NCBI RefSeq assembly: GCF_050337045.1
Contig: NZ_JAKJSO010000013.1
Span: 186,001-250,000 of the forward strand
From: Photobacterium kagoshimensis
Lineage (GTDB): Bacteria > Pseudomonadota > Gammaproteobacteria > Enterobacterales > Vibrionaceae
DNA length: 64,000 bases
Direction: 5' to 3'
Shown: positions 33,950 through 41,693 of the stretch, piece by piece
How the letters are laid out: the number at the start of each line of letters is the position of its first letter
Numbering within the stretch: position 1 is the stretch's first letter
Translations under genes and position numbers: made by a program
The notes under the pieces: generated by a model
What the model was told of the DNA's origin: nothing
The model's input: the letters and a program-made list of their open reading frames with translations, nothing else
Databases searched by the model: none

Positions 33950-35164
33950 ATGCAGAACATCGGGATGTCCTCCAAGCTCAACAATGTATGTTATGACATT
34001 CGTGGGCCCGTTCTTAAGCATGCCAAACGCATGGAAGAAGAAGGGCAGAAAATTCTTAAACTCAACATTGGGAATCCCGCCCCATTTGGCTTTGACGCCC
34101 CTGATGAAATTCTAGTCGATGTGATCCGTAACCTACCGACATCACAAGGTTATTGCGACTCAAAAGGCATTTACCCTGCCCGTAAAGCGGTAGTGCAACA
34201 CTACCAAAAACGTGGCCTACTCGATTTAGATGTCGAGGATGTTTACATTGGTAATGGTGTGTCTGAGTTGATTGTAATGGCGATGCAAGCCTTACTTAAC
34301 TACCAAGATGAAATTTTAGTACCGTCACCTGACTACCCACTTTGGACTGCGGCGGTATCACTATCTGGCGGTACTCCTGTACATTACATCTGTGATGAAC
34401 AGTCAGACTGGTATCCCGATCTCGACGACATTAAAAAGAAAATCACTCCAAACACCCGCGGGATTGTACTAATAAACCCGAACAACCCAACGGGTGCGGT
34501 TTATAGCCGAGATTTCTTATTAGAAGTGGTTGAGATCGCGCGTAAGCACAAACTGATCATTTTTGCCGACGAAATCTACGATAAAATCCTTTATGACGGC
34601 GCACAACACACTTCCATTGCCCCACTGGCTGAAGATGTTTTCTGCGTTACCTTTAACGGTTTATCAAAATCGTACCGTGTCTGTGGTTTCCGTGCGGGTT
34701 GGATGGTGCTATCAGGGCCCAAAAATATCGCGAAAGGCTATATTGAAGGCCTGGAAATGCTGGCCTCTATGCGTTTGTGTGCCAATGTCCCAATGCAGCA
34801 CGCCATTCAAACAGCGCTAGGTGGCTATCAAAGTATTAACGAGCTGATCTTGCCTGGTGGCCGACTATTAGAGCAGCGTAATAAAGCCTACGAGCTCATT
34901 ACTCAAATTCCAGGCGTAAGCTGCGTGAAGCCAAAAGGCGCATTGTACTTATTCCCGAAACTGGACCAAAAGAAATTCAACATTGTTGATGACCAACGTA
35001 TGGCACTGGATTTCTTACAGCAAGAAAAAGTGTTGCTGGTTCATGGCACAGGTTTTAACTGGAAGAAACCGGATCACTTCCGTATTGTGACATTACCTCG
35101 AGTTGATGATCTCGAAGTCGCGATTGGCCGTTTAGAGCGCTTCCTTCACAACTACCGTCAATAG
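33950..35164 (+). CDS. alaA: Glutamate-pyruvate aminotransferase AlaA
   Basis: Fold-type I PLP aminotransferase making alanine from pyruvate and glutamate (E. coli AlaA/YfbQ). The 404-residue protein has the YCDSKGIYPARKAV segment, NPNNPTGAVY (about residue 176), the IFADEIYDKILYDG aspartate, and the PLP lysine in FNGLSKSYRVCGFRAGW (about residue 240). It precedes yfbR as in E. coli, with a terminator and about 195 bases in between. The start is supported by an upstream AGGAAAG and by the E. coli length of 405. Confidence 0.95.
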   Translation: MQNIGMSSKLNNVCYDIRGPVLKHAKRMEEEGQKILKLNIGNPAPFGFDAPDEILVDVIRNLPTSQGYCDSKGIYPARKAVVQHYQKRGLLDLDVEDVYIGNGVSELIVMAMQALLNYQDEILVPSPDYPLWTAAVSLSGGTPVHYICDEQSDWYPDLDDIKKKITPNTRGIVLINPNNPTGAVYSRDFLLEVVEIARKHKLIIFADEIYDKILYDGAQHTSIAPLAEDVFCVTFNGLSKSYRVCGFRAGWMVLSGPKNIAKGYIEGLEMLASMRLCANVPMQHAIQTALGGYQSINELILPGGRLLEQRNKAYELITQIPGVSCVKPKGALYLFPKLDQKKFNIVDDQRMALDFLQQEKVLLVHGTGFNWKKPDHFRIVTLPRVDDLEVAIGRLERFLHNYRQ

Positions 35165-35227
35165 GTTAGCACCCATAGATAGTCGCCAATAAGTAACGGT
35201 TAGCCCGTTATCACAACATGGCTCTTT

Positions 35228-35254
35228 AAGCCTCTGCCATGCAGGGGCTTTTGT
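35228..35254 (+). terminator. Rho-independent terminator after alaA
   Basis: Nine-bp stem AAGCCTCTG/CAGGGGCTT with one T-G pair, a CCATG loop and TTTTG after. Confidence 0.8.
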
Positions 35255-35360
35255 TCATTTGAAGCCGCCACAAACTCACATTTTTCTGTTACCTTTAATA
35301 GACAGAAATCAGCATGACATGCTGAGCTTACGCTATTCATAACCTTATAAGCAGTCGATC

Positions 35361-35945
35361 ATGAAACGTAGTCATTTCTTTGCTCACCTAGCACGTATGA
35401 AGCTCATCCAACGCTGGCCTTTAATGCGTTGTGTCTCTAACGAAAACATTTCAGAACATAGCCTCCAAGTTGCTTTTGTTGCTCACGCATTGGCCCTAAT
35501 CAAAAACAAAAAATTTGGTGGTGAACTCAACCCAGAACGCATTGCGCTATTAGGAATGTTCCACGATTGCAGCGAAGTGATCACGGGGGATATGCCGACA
35601 CCAATCAAGTACTTCAACCCAGCCATTGCTGAAGAATATAAAAAGATCGAGCTGGCAGCAGAGCAGAAACTTTTGTCGATGTTACCCGAAGAATTTCATG
35701 ATGATTACGCGCCTTTAGTCGACAGTGAGCAAATCAATCAAGAAGATTACGCCATTGTGAAACAAGCGGATTCATTGTGCGCCTATCTAAAATGTTTAGA
35801 AGAGCTCAACGTCGGTAACCATGAATTTGCCAAGGCGAAAGCGAATATCGAGCACAACCTACAAAAACGGTCGACGCCTGAAATGGAATATTTCTTAGCG
35901 ACCTTTGTTGATAGTTTTAATTTAACGCTGGATGAAATCAGTTAA
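35361..35945 (+). CDS. yfbR: 5'-Deoxynucleotidase YfbR
   Basis: HD-domain phosphohydrolase that dephosphorylates deoxyribonucleoside 5'-monophosphates. The 194-residue protein keeps the metal-binding residues at the E. coli positions: H33, H68-D69 and D137. Its stop codon TAA shares one base with the ATG of dgt, so the two are translated from one message. YfbR removes dNMPs and Dgt removes dNTPs, which makes the pair a plausible dNTP-pool control unit. The ATG at 35361 is the only start that keeps the family N-terminus MKRSHFFAHLARM. Confidence 0.95.
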   Translation: MKRSHFFAHLARMKLIQRWPLMRCVSNENISEHSLQVAFVAHALALIKNKKFGGELNPERIALLGMFHDCSEVITGDMPTPIKYFNPAIAEEYKKIELAAEQKLLSMLPEEFHDDYAPLVDSEQINQEDYAIVKQADSLCAYLKCLEELNVGNHEFAKAKANIEHNLQKRSTPEMEYFLATFVDSFNLTLDEIS

Positions 35946-37312
35946 TGGAAGACTTTACTCTCACCGACAGCTGGCAAGATCGTAAAAGCAACGAGCAGAA
36001 AACACGCCGAAATGATCACCGTTCGGTTTATCAGCGTGACCGCGCCCGTATTCTTCACTCCGCCGCTTTCCGTCGCCTTCAAGCCAAAACGCAAGTCCAT
36101 GGTGCTGGGCATCATGATTTTTACCGCACACGCCTTACTCACTCACTTGAGGCATCACAGATCGGAACTGGCATTGTCGCCCAGTTTAAAATCAATCAAC
36201 CTGAGTTTCGTTCGCTCTTGCCATCGACCAGCTTGATGGAAAGCTTATGCTTAGCCCACGATATTGGTCACCCCCCTTACGGGCATGGTGGTGAAGTCGC
36301 GCTAAACTACATGATGCGAAACCACGGCGGCTTTGAAGGCAATGCACAAACCTTTCGTATTGTGGCCTTATTAGAACCTTATACTGAACATTTCGGTATG
36401 AATCTGTGTCGCCGTACACTGCTTGGTTTATTGAAATATCCCGCATTTATCGATCAAACTCATGCCGCTATCACGCCACCTGATGTAATCAACTATCGCC
36501 ACTTAAAAGCCAAAGACTGGCACCCTGCCAAAGGAGTGTACCGCGATGACCAAGTCACTTTTGATTGGGTACTAAATACATTAAGTGCTAACGATCGGGC
36601 GCTATTTAGCACCATGCGTGATGAAAAAGCAGATAATCATGCTCATCAAAAGACACGCTTTAAGTCCCTAGATTGCTCTATCATGGAGCTTGCTGATGAT
36701 ATCGCTTACGGTGTTCATGATTTAGAAGATGCGATTGTGATGGGGATTGTCACCCGAGAACAATGGCAAGAAGTCGCCGCAAGCCAACTGGCTGAGTGTG
36801 GTGAGCCTTGGCTAGAAGAGCGGATCAGCACCTTAAGTGAACAACTGTTTGATTCGCACCATAAACGCAAAGATGCGATTGGCGCAATGGTGAACGCCCT
36901 GCTGACTTCTATTCATATTGCGCCCAGTATTCAAGACGGTTTAAATAGCTTTGACGAGCCGCTACTTCAATGGAATGCCTTTTTATCAGAACCCATGGAA
37001 CGAGTACTCGATATTCTCAAGCATTTTGTGAGCGAGTACGTCGTGAAAAAGCCTGAAATTCAGTTGCTAGAATACAAAGGGCAACAGTTGGTGATGGAGC
37101 TCTTTGATGCCTTTGCTTCTGATCCTGAACGTTTACTGCCAGAAAACACTCGAACGCGTTGGCAACACGCTGTTGATAACGGTGACAATGAAATGCGGAT
37201 CATCGCAGATTATATCTCAGGCATGACAGATGGCTTTGCGCAGCGCTTATACAGCACACTCTTTCACCCCACTACGGCAATGAGTGTGGGTAGCGAAGGG
37301 CATGGCTTCTAA
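35945..37312 (+). CDS. dgt: dGTP triphosphohydrolase-like protein (anti-phage dGTPase type)
   Basis: A 455-residue HD-domain dNTP triphosphohydrolase converting dGTP (or other dNTPs) to the nucleoside and triphosphate. The N-terminal RRNDHRSVYQRDRARILHSAAFRRLQAKTQV is typical, the first metal histidine is H66 (RTRLTHSLEA), the HD motif is HDIGHPPYGHGG (about 105-116), and a SIMELADDIAYGVHDLED aspartate segment follows. The protein is of the shorter type-2 class, distinct from the E. coli Dgt. Members of this class have been reported to protect against phages by depleting dNTPs. It overlaps yfbR by one base, and its stop codon lies in a tandem repeat. Confidence 0.92.
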   Translation: MEDFTLTDSWQDRKSNEQKTRRNDHRSVYQRDRARILHSAAFRRLQAKTQVHGAGHHDFYRTRLTHSLEASQIGTGIVAQFKINQPEFRSLLPSTSLMESLCLAHDIGHPPYGHGGEVALNYMMRNHGGFEGNAQTFRIVALLEPYTEHFGMNLCRRTLLGLLKYPAFIDQTHAAITPPDVINYRHLKAKDWHPAKGVYRDDQVTFDWVLNTLSANDRALFSTMRDEKADNHAHQKTRFKSLDCSIMELADDIAYGVHDLEDAIVMGIVTREQWQEVAASQLAECGEPWLEERISTLSEQLFDSHHKRKDAIGAMVNALLTSIHIAPSIQDGLNSFDEPLLQWNAFLSEPMERVLDILKHFVSEYVVKKPEIQLLEYKGQQLVMELFDAFASDPERLLPENTRTRWQHAVDNGDNEMRIIADYISGMTDGFAQRLYSTLFHPTTAMSVGSEGHGF

Positions 37313-37341
37313 GAGATATTAAAGACTAAGAGATATTAAAG
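37309..37341 (+). repeat. Tandem 16-base duplication at the dgt stop codon
   Basis: CTAAGAGATATTAAAG occurs at 37309-37324 and again at 37326-37341, separated by one base. The first copy contains the dgt stop codon (TAA at 37310-37312). It reads as a recent slippage or tandem duplication event in the 3' end of the transcript. Confidence 0.8.
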
Positions 37342-37373
37342 GCGATAAGCTTCTACCTGGGGCTTATCGATTC

Positions 37374-37398
37374 AAAGGCGAGAGATACTCGCCTTTAC
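37374..37398. terminator. Bidirectional terminator between dgt and the DTW gene
   Basis: Perfect 9-bp stem AAAGGCGAG/CTCGCCTTT with an AGATA loop. A second hairpin, GATAAGC/GCTTATC, lies just upstream. Confidence 0.75.
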
Positions 37399-37411
37399 AC
37401 ATCAAGACGAC

Positions 37412-38023
37412 TTATTTTAAATAATTCCGCTCAAATACACCTGCTGGCATTTGCTGAATTTGAAATTCAATCATCTGGTTAAAGGTCTCTAACAATGGCG
37501 TAAAGTCGGTTTCATTCCCTTCTAGCGCGGTTAACGCGAGATAACCGGCCTCAACAGTTGAGACCCCTTCCTCTTTCGGTGATTTGCGAATACGGTAGTT
37601 ACCACAGCTCACGTTGTCTAAATTGACCGTGGGAAGAGCGTGTAAGTTGGTTGAAAGCTGCCACATTTTATAGGCCTTCTTCCACGTGCCATCAAGCAAG
37701 ATCAATGTCAGGGGCTTATTACCAGTCTGCTGCTGAGCCAACCTAGTTACAGCAGTTGACTCCTCACTTGGGTACACCAGCCAGACTTCACGAGTAGGAT
37801 CCGCAAGCAGAGTATTGAGTACTTCATGCTCGCTAAAGTCTTCACCAACTAATAGCACACTATTTGTCAGCGACAGCGACAAAATCCGTGCCGTACCAAT
37901 TGCACGATTAACTTCAGAGGGGTGTTGTAAAATACACAATTGCGTTTTAGCATCAATAGCTTGTATCCATTGGCAAATACACGCTTTTTTTGCTTTTCCA
38001 CATTGTTCGCAATATCGACTCAT
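37412..38023 (-). CDS. DTW-domain tRNA-uridine aminocarboxypropyltransferase
   Basis: A 203-residue enzyme of the DTW/TDD family, which adds a 3-amino-3-carboxypropyl group from SAM to a tRNA uridine (acp3U; E. coli TapT/YfiP is the model). The N-terminus has the zinc knuckle YCEQCGKAKKACICQW, followed by the TQLCILQHPSEVNRAIGTARI segment and the signature LILLDGTWKKAYKMW (about residue 107). The ATG at 38023 has AAGG seven bases upstream and starts just before the zinc knuckle. The paired rhombosortase gene starts only nine bases away on the other strand. Confidence 0.9.
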   Translation of the reverse strand: MSRYCEQCGKAKKACICQWIQAIDAKTQLCILQHPSEVNRAIGTARILSLSLTNSVLLVGEDFSEHEVLNTLLADPTREVWLVYPSEESTAVTRLAQQQTGNKPLTLILLDGTWKKAYKMWQLSTNLHALPTVNLDNVSCGNYRIRKSPKEEGVSTVEAGYLALTALEGNETDFTPLLETFNQMIEFQIQQMPAGVFERNYLK

Positions 38024-38032
38024 GAGGTTGCC

Positions 38033-38593
38033 TTGTCTACTCGTCATTACTTAGTGTTCGCGGTACTTTTAGGGATCATCGCCCAATTGCCGCAGCTTCA
38101 ACCGCTATTGGTTTGGGACCGAAATCTAATTCTCAACGGCGAAGTGTGGCGCATACTAACAGGAAACCTCACCCATACCAATTGGGCGCACCTGATAATG
38201 AATGCGTTTGCTTTCATCATCATCACCTTTATTTTTAGAAAACACATAACCATTAAGCCATACACCCAACTCATCGCAACAATCTCATTCATTATCGGTC
38301 TAGGTATTTTTGCAACCAGTATGGGATGGTACGCAGGCTTCTCTGGCGTATTACATGGTCTATTTGGTTGGGGAGCGATACAAGATATTAAATCGAAAAC
38401 CAAAGGGGGATGGTTATTACTACTTGGCCTGGTGACTAAAATTGGTTGGGAGCAAATCTTCGGAGGCTCAATAAGTTCTGAGGCACTTATTGGTGCACGT
38501 GTTGCGACAGAAGCACACCTGATTGGCGCTATCGCAGGCATTCTGTTGGGTTTTATCCCCTTGTTCGCTAAACAGCAAAAAGATAACCACTGA
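38033..38593 (+). CDS. rrtA: Rhombosortase (rhomboid family intramembrane protease)
   Basis: Six-helix rhomboid-type serine protease that processes GlyGly-CTERM proteins exported by type II secretion; V. cholerae RssP is the model, also next to a DTW gene. The family pattern is clear: EVWRILTGNLTHTNWAHLIMN near the N-terminus, the catalytic serine in GFSG (S104) and the catalytic histidine in EAHLIG (H162), counted from a TTG start at 38033 that has GAGG five bases upstream. The first ATG of the frame (37940) lies inside the divergent DTW gene and would add 31 non-conserved residues, so TTG is preferred. No GlyGly-CTERM protein is visible in this window. Confidence 0.88.
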   Translation: MSTRHYLVFAVLLGIIAQLPQLQPLLVWDRNLILNGEVWRILTGNLTHTNWAHLIMNAFAFIIITFIFRKHITIKPYTQLIATISFIIGLGIFATSMGWYAGFSGVLHGLFGWGAIQDIKSKTKGGWLLLLGLVTKIGWEQIFGGSISSEALIGARVATEAHLIGAIAGILLGFIPLFAKQQKDNH

Positions 38594-38703
38594 ATAATAG
38601 GAATACAAATTCAATTTTCAATAGGAGTACAACTTATTCTCCTGTTCGTATTTCACCTATTTTTACAAGGCCGCTTATTGTAACGCTGGTAAATCACCCA
38701 GTG

Positions 38704-38988
38704 TTAAAGCTCTATGCGGTCACGATTTTTCTCGACCGTCGCCAAACCAATCCCTTTTACCTTCGATAAATCATCCGCCGTTTGGAAGTCGCCATGTTGC
38801 TTACGGTACAGAATAATATTCTCGGCTTTTTCAGGCCCGATCCCCACGAGTAACTTATCAAGTTCTTCAGCATTCGCATCATTGATATTGATGGTAATTT
38901 CAATGCCTTCATGACTATCATTCGCGCTCACAGGTGAAGCGCCCAGTACTGCCCCACATAACAATGCACTGACCAATAAATGTTTCAT
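38704..38988 (-). CDS. comEA: ComEA family competence protein
   Basis: A 94-residue periplasmic DNA-binding protein with a signal peptide (MKHLLVSALLCGAVLGASPVSA) and a single helix-hairpin-helix domain: ININDANAEELDKLLVGIGPEKAENIILYRKQHGDF followed by the second hairpin DLSKVKGIGLATVEKNRDRIEL. This is the size and structure of Vibrio ComEA, the ratchet that pulls incoming DNA into the periplasm during natural transformation. Vibrio comEA is also beside ppiD. It lies 138 bases downstream of ppiD, with a hairpin terminator between them. Nothing suggests inactivation. Confidence 0.92.
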   Translation of the reverse strand: MKHLLVSALLCGAVLGASPVSANDSHEGIEITININDANAEELDKLLVGIGPEKAENIILYRKQHGDFQTADDLSKVKGIGLATVEKNRDRIEL

Positions 38989-39072
38989 TCTTTCTCCAGT
39001 TTTATATTGTGTTCGAATTTATATCGTAATGAACACAAACTCTGGGAAAAGAAATAATCCAATTCTTTAGCT

Positions 39073-39104
39073 AAAAAAACAACGGGCCGCACAATGGCGG
39101 CCCG
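39073..39104 (-). terminator. Rho-independent terminator after ppiD
   Basis: GC-rich perfect 8-bp stem CGGGCCGC/GCGGCCCG with a 6-base loop; the minus strand continues into TTGTTTTTTT. Confidence 0.85.
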
Positions 39105-39126
39105 CTAAGCAATCAATTAATTGCAA

Positions 39127-41019
39127 TTAGTTTGTAGCTGTGTCCAAAGCTGGGTAAGCCACTTCAGATGTATCACGCAGCACTTTAAGTGTTGCCATAA
39201 CATCTTGCTGAGCAAACATTTGCTCTAGTTGCTTCGCCATTTGGCTATCCGTCGCAATCGCTTCAACGTCATTTTCAACAACGCTATCAAGCGCGACGAT
39301 AACAACATTGCCAGATGCATCACGCGTCATGCCATATACAGCTTTACCATCAACTGGTTTAGCCAAGGTAAAGACAACCTGTGCAATAGTCGGTTCACCA
39401 CCATTACGGGCGATAGTGTGTGATTCACCAAAGCTTAAACCTTCAGTCGCTAGCATGTCAGTGTTACCATCACGCAAGGCCGCAATCACTTCATCTGCTT
39501 TTTGCTGTGCTTGTTGCTCACCTTTTTGAGCAGCTAGCTTACCTTTAACAGACTCAGCAACCTCTTCAAACGGTAATACTGATTCAGGGCGAGATTCTTC
39601 TACACGCACAACGATCACATGCTCTGGTGCAAGTTCAATCACATCAGAGTTCATACCATCTTCTAGCACTTCAGGGCTTAGTAATGCACGGAATACAGCA
39701 GGGTTTTTCAAGATTTCAGGCGCGTCAGCTTCTGAAATAAAGTCTGTTGTATGTACATCAGCACTCACAGCAGCTGCAGCATCTTCTAATGAATCAGGCA
39801 TTTCATATGCCGTTTTCGCTAGTGTTTCTTGCATTTCATAGAAGACTTCCGCCGCTTGTTGATCACGAAGGTCAGCAACAATGCTGTCTTTCACATCAGC
39901 TAAAGGCTTCACGACTGATGGTTTAACCGCATCTAATTTAATGATGTGGAAGCCAAATGCCGATTGCACAACACCAGAGATATCACCCGCTTTCGCTAAT
40001 GCAAAAGCCGCTTTATCAAACTCAGGATCCATCACACCCGCTTCCATCCAGTCTAGCTTGCCGCCATCTTTCGCACTGAATGTATCGTCTGAATCCGTCG
40101 CAACAAGCGCGGCGAAATCAGCACCATCGTTTAGCTTAGCAAGTACCGCATCTGCTTTCGCTTTTGCTTCGTCGCTATCGCCTTGAATAAGGATATGGCT
40201 AACTTGGCGCTGCTCGGCACTGCTGTATTTCGCTTGATGGTCATTATAGTAAGCTTCTACCTCGTCATCTGAAATAACGATGGTGTCTTTCAGGCCTTTA
40301 CCAGAAAGCTCGATGTAAGCCACTTTAACTTGTTCAGGACGCATAAACTGCTGTGGATTTTGATTGTAGTAGGCTTGAATTTCTTCATCTGTGATTTCCG
40401 CTTTTTGCGTAAAATCAGCCAAAGAAAGTGTTAGCGTACGTACTTCACGCTGCTGAACTTCAAGTTTACGTAATGCAATCAGTTCATTGCTTAGTGCGAA
40501 ATCGCTGCCTTGAATTGCAGTTAAGAACTGTTGACGAAGCATGTCGCCACGCATGTACTCAGCAAATTGATCAGGTGTGAAGTTAGAACGACGCAACAAC
40601 ATGTTGTATGTATCGTTATCAAACTTACCGTCACGTTGGAATTCAGGCATGGTTACAATTGCTTGACGAACTTGCTCATCGCTAATGCGTAAACCTAACG
40701 CATGAGCGCGCTGTTCAATCAGTACATCGTTAACCATACGGTCAAGCACACTGCGACGGAACTGTTTTTTGTACTCTGGATCGCCTAATAGCGTTACAAA
40801 GTAATCACCCAGTTGCGACTGCATGCGGTTACGTTCGTTTTGGTAGGCTTGTTCAAATTGGCGTTGACCAATTTCTTGATCACCTACTTTTGCAGCTGCT
40901 TGTTCACTGCCGCCTGCAAGGTAGCTACCTACACCTGCGAAGACAAAAGAGAAAATGATCAGGCTAAGAATAATCTTAACCCAAATGCTGCTAGCGCCTT
41001 CGCGCAATCGCTCCATCAT
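39127..41019 (-). CDS. ppiD: Peptidyl-prolyl isomerase/chaperone PpiD
   Basis: A 630-residue inner-membrane-anchored periplasmic chaperone that assists proteins leaving the Sec translocon. One membrane segment lies at residues about 13-35 (WVKIILSLIIFSFVFAGVGSYLAGG), followed by a SurA-like N-terminal domain and a parvulin-type PPIC domain at about 260-360 (RQVSHILIQGD; DGGKLDWMEAGVMDPEF; GFHIIKL), and a C-terminal domain of the second, degenerate isomerase type. Order hupB-ppiD-comEA is that of Vibrio. The gap to hupB holds a terminator, so ppiD has its own promoter. Confidence 0.96.
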   Translation of the reverse strand: MMERLREGASSIWVKIILSLIIFSFVFAGVGSYLAGGSEQAAAKVGDQEIGQRQFEQAYQNERNRMQSQLGDYFVTLLGDPEYKKQFRRSVLDRMVNDVLIEQRAHALGLRISDEQVRQAIVTMPEFQRDGKFDNDTYNMLLRRSNFTPDQFAEYMRGDMLRQQFLTAIQGSDFALSNELIALRKLEVQQREVRTLTLSLADFTQKAEITDEEIQAYYNQNPQQFMRPEQVKVAYIELSGKGLKDTIVISDDEVEAYYNDHQAKYSSAEQRQVSHILIQGDSDEAKAKADAVLAKLNDGADFAALVATDSDDTFSAKDGGKLDWMEAGVMDPEFDKAAFALAKAGDISGVVQSAFGFHIIKLDAVKPSVVKPLADVKDSIVADLRDQQAAEVFYEMQETLAKTAYEMPDSLEDAAAAVSADVHTTDFISEADAPEILKNPAVFRALLSPEVLEDGMNSDVIELAPEHVIVVRVEESRPESVLPFEEVAESVKGKLAAQKGEQQAQQKADEVIAALRDGNTDMLATEGLSFGESHTIARNGGEPTIAQVVFTLAKPVDGKAVYGMTRDASGNVVIVALDSVVENDVEAIATDSQMAKQLEQMFAQQDVMATLKVLRDTSEVAYPALDTATN

Positions 41020-41112
41020 AACTTGCCGTATCTCCTAGTTGTTCGAGCTGGCAGGGTTGTGTTAGCTACTTCAAGGATGAAATTAAAGCTAACAATGACA
41101 CCGGTATAAAAT

Positions 41113-41139
41113 GTAAAAAAGCGCATCTCGATGATGCGC
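41113..41139 (-). terminator. Rho-independent terminator after hupB
   Basis: Perfect 7-bp stem GCGCATC/GATGCGC with a 5-base loop; the minus strand continues into six T. Confidence 0.88.
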
Positions 41140-41212
41140 CCTTTCTGTCGGTTATTTCACCAAGTTAGACTTAGTCAATGCGTAATGCAAATAACCTAAG
41201 GGCAAAGCCCTC

Positions 41213-41485
41213 TTAGTTTACAGAATCTTTTAAAGCTTTACCTGGTTTAAAACCTGGAACTTTAGCTGCTGCGATTTGGATCTCAGCACCCGTTTGAGGG
41301 TTACGGCCCGTACGAGCAGCACGCTCACGTACAGAGAAGGTACCGAAACCTACAAGAGCAACTTGATCACCATCTTTCAGTGTGTCAGAAACAGCATCGA
41401 TAAATGCATCAAGTGCACGACCTGCTGATGCTTTAGAAATATCTGCGCCTTCGGCAATCTTATCAACTAACTGAGTTTTGTTCAC
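41213..41485 (-). CDS. hupB: DNA-binding protein HU-beta
   Basis: Nucleoid-associated HU subunit of 90 residues. The standard N-terminus (M/V)NKTQLVDKIAEGADISKASAGRALDAFIDAV is followed by the beta-arm GRNPQTGAEIQIAAAKVPGFKPGKALKD. The start is a GTG at 41485 with GAGGGG eight bases upstream; the frame extends 19 codons further, but those residues do not fit HU. It is preceded by lon and followed by ppiD, as in E. coli and Vibrio. The codon bias is strong, as expected for an abundant protein. Confidence 0.97.
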   Translation of the reverse strand: MNKTQLVDKIAEGADISKASAGRALDAFIDAVSDTLKDGDQVALVGFGTFSVRERAARTGRNPQTGAEIQIAAAKVPGFKPGKALKDSVN

Positions 41486-41588
41486 GATTTCATCCCCTCT
41501 ATGAACATTGTCCGTAATATCCACAATGGCACGGACAATCAAATTAACTTGGACCTAATTATACCAGCACTATCAACCGATGGAGTGT

Positions 41589-41614
41589 GTAAGCCTTGAT
41601 TTTGTTAGGCTTAC
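41589..41614. repeat. Hairpin between hupB and lon
   Basis: Perfect 8-bp inverted repeat GTAAGCCT/AGGCTTAC with a 10-base loop, located about 80 bases past the lon stop and about 100 bases before the hupB start. No T-run on the minus strand, so it may be a processing or stabilising hairpin or part of the lon 3' end. Confidence 0.4.
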
Positions 41615-41693
41615 AGCAAAATTAGACCTATCTTATAGCCAGTGGAAAAAACGCTGACAAGCCTTTTCGTGCCTGACTGCGCCTTTTCTTCAC

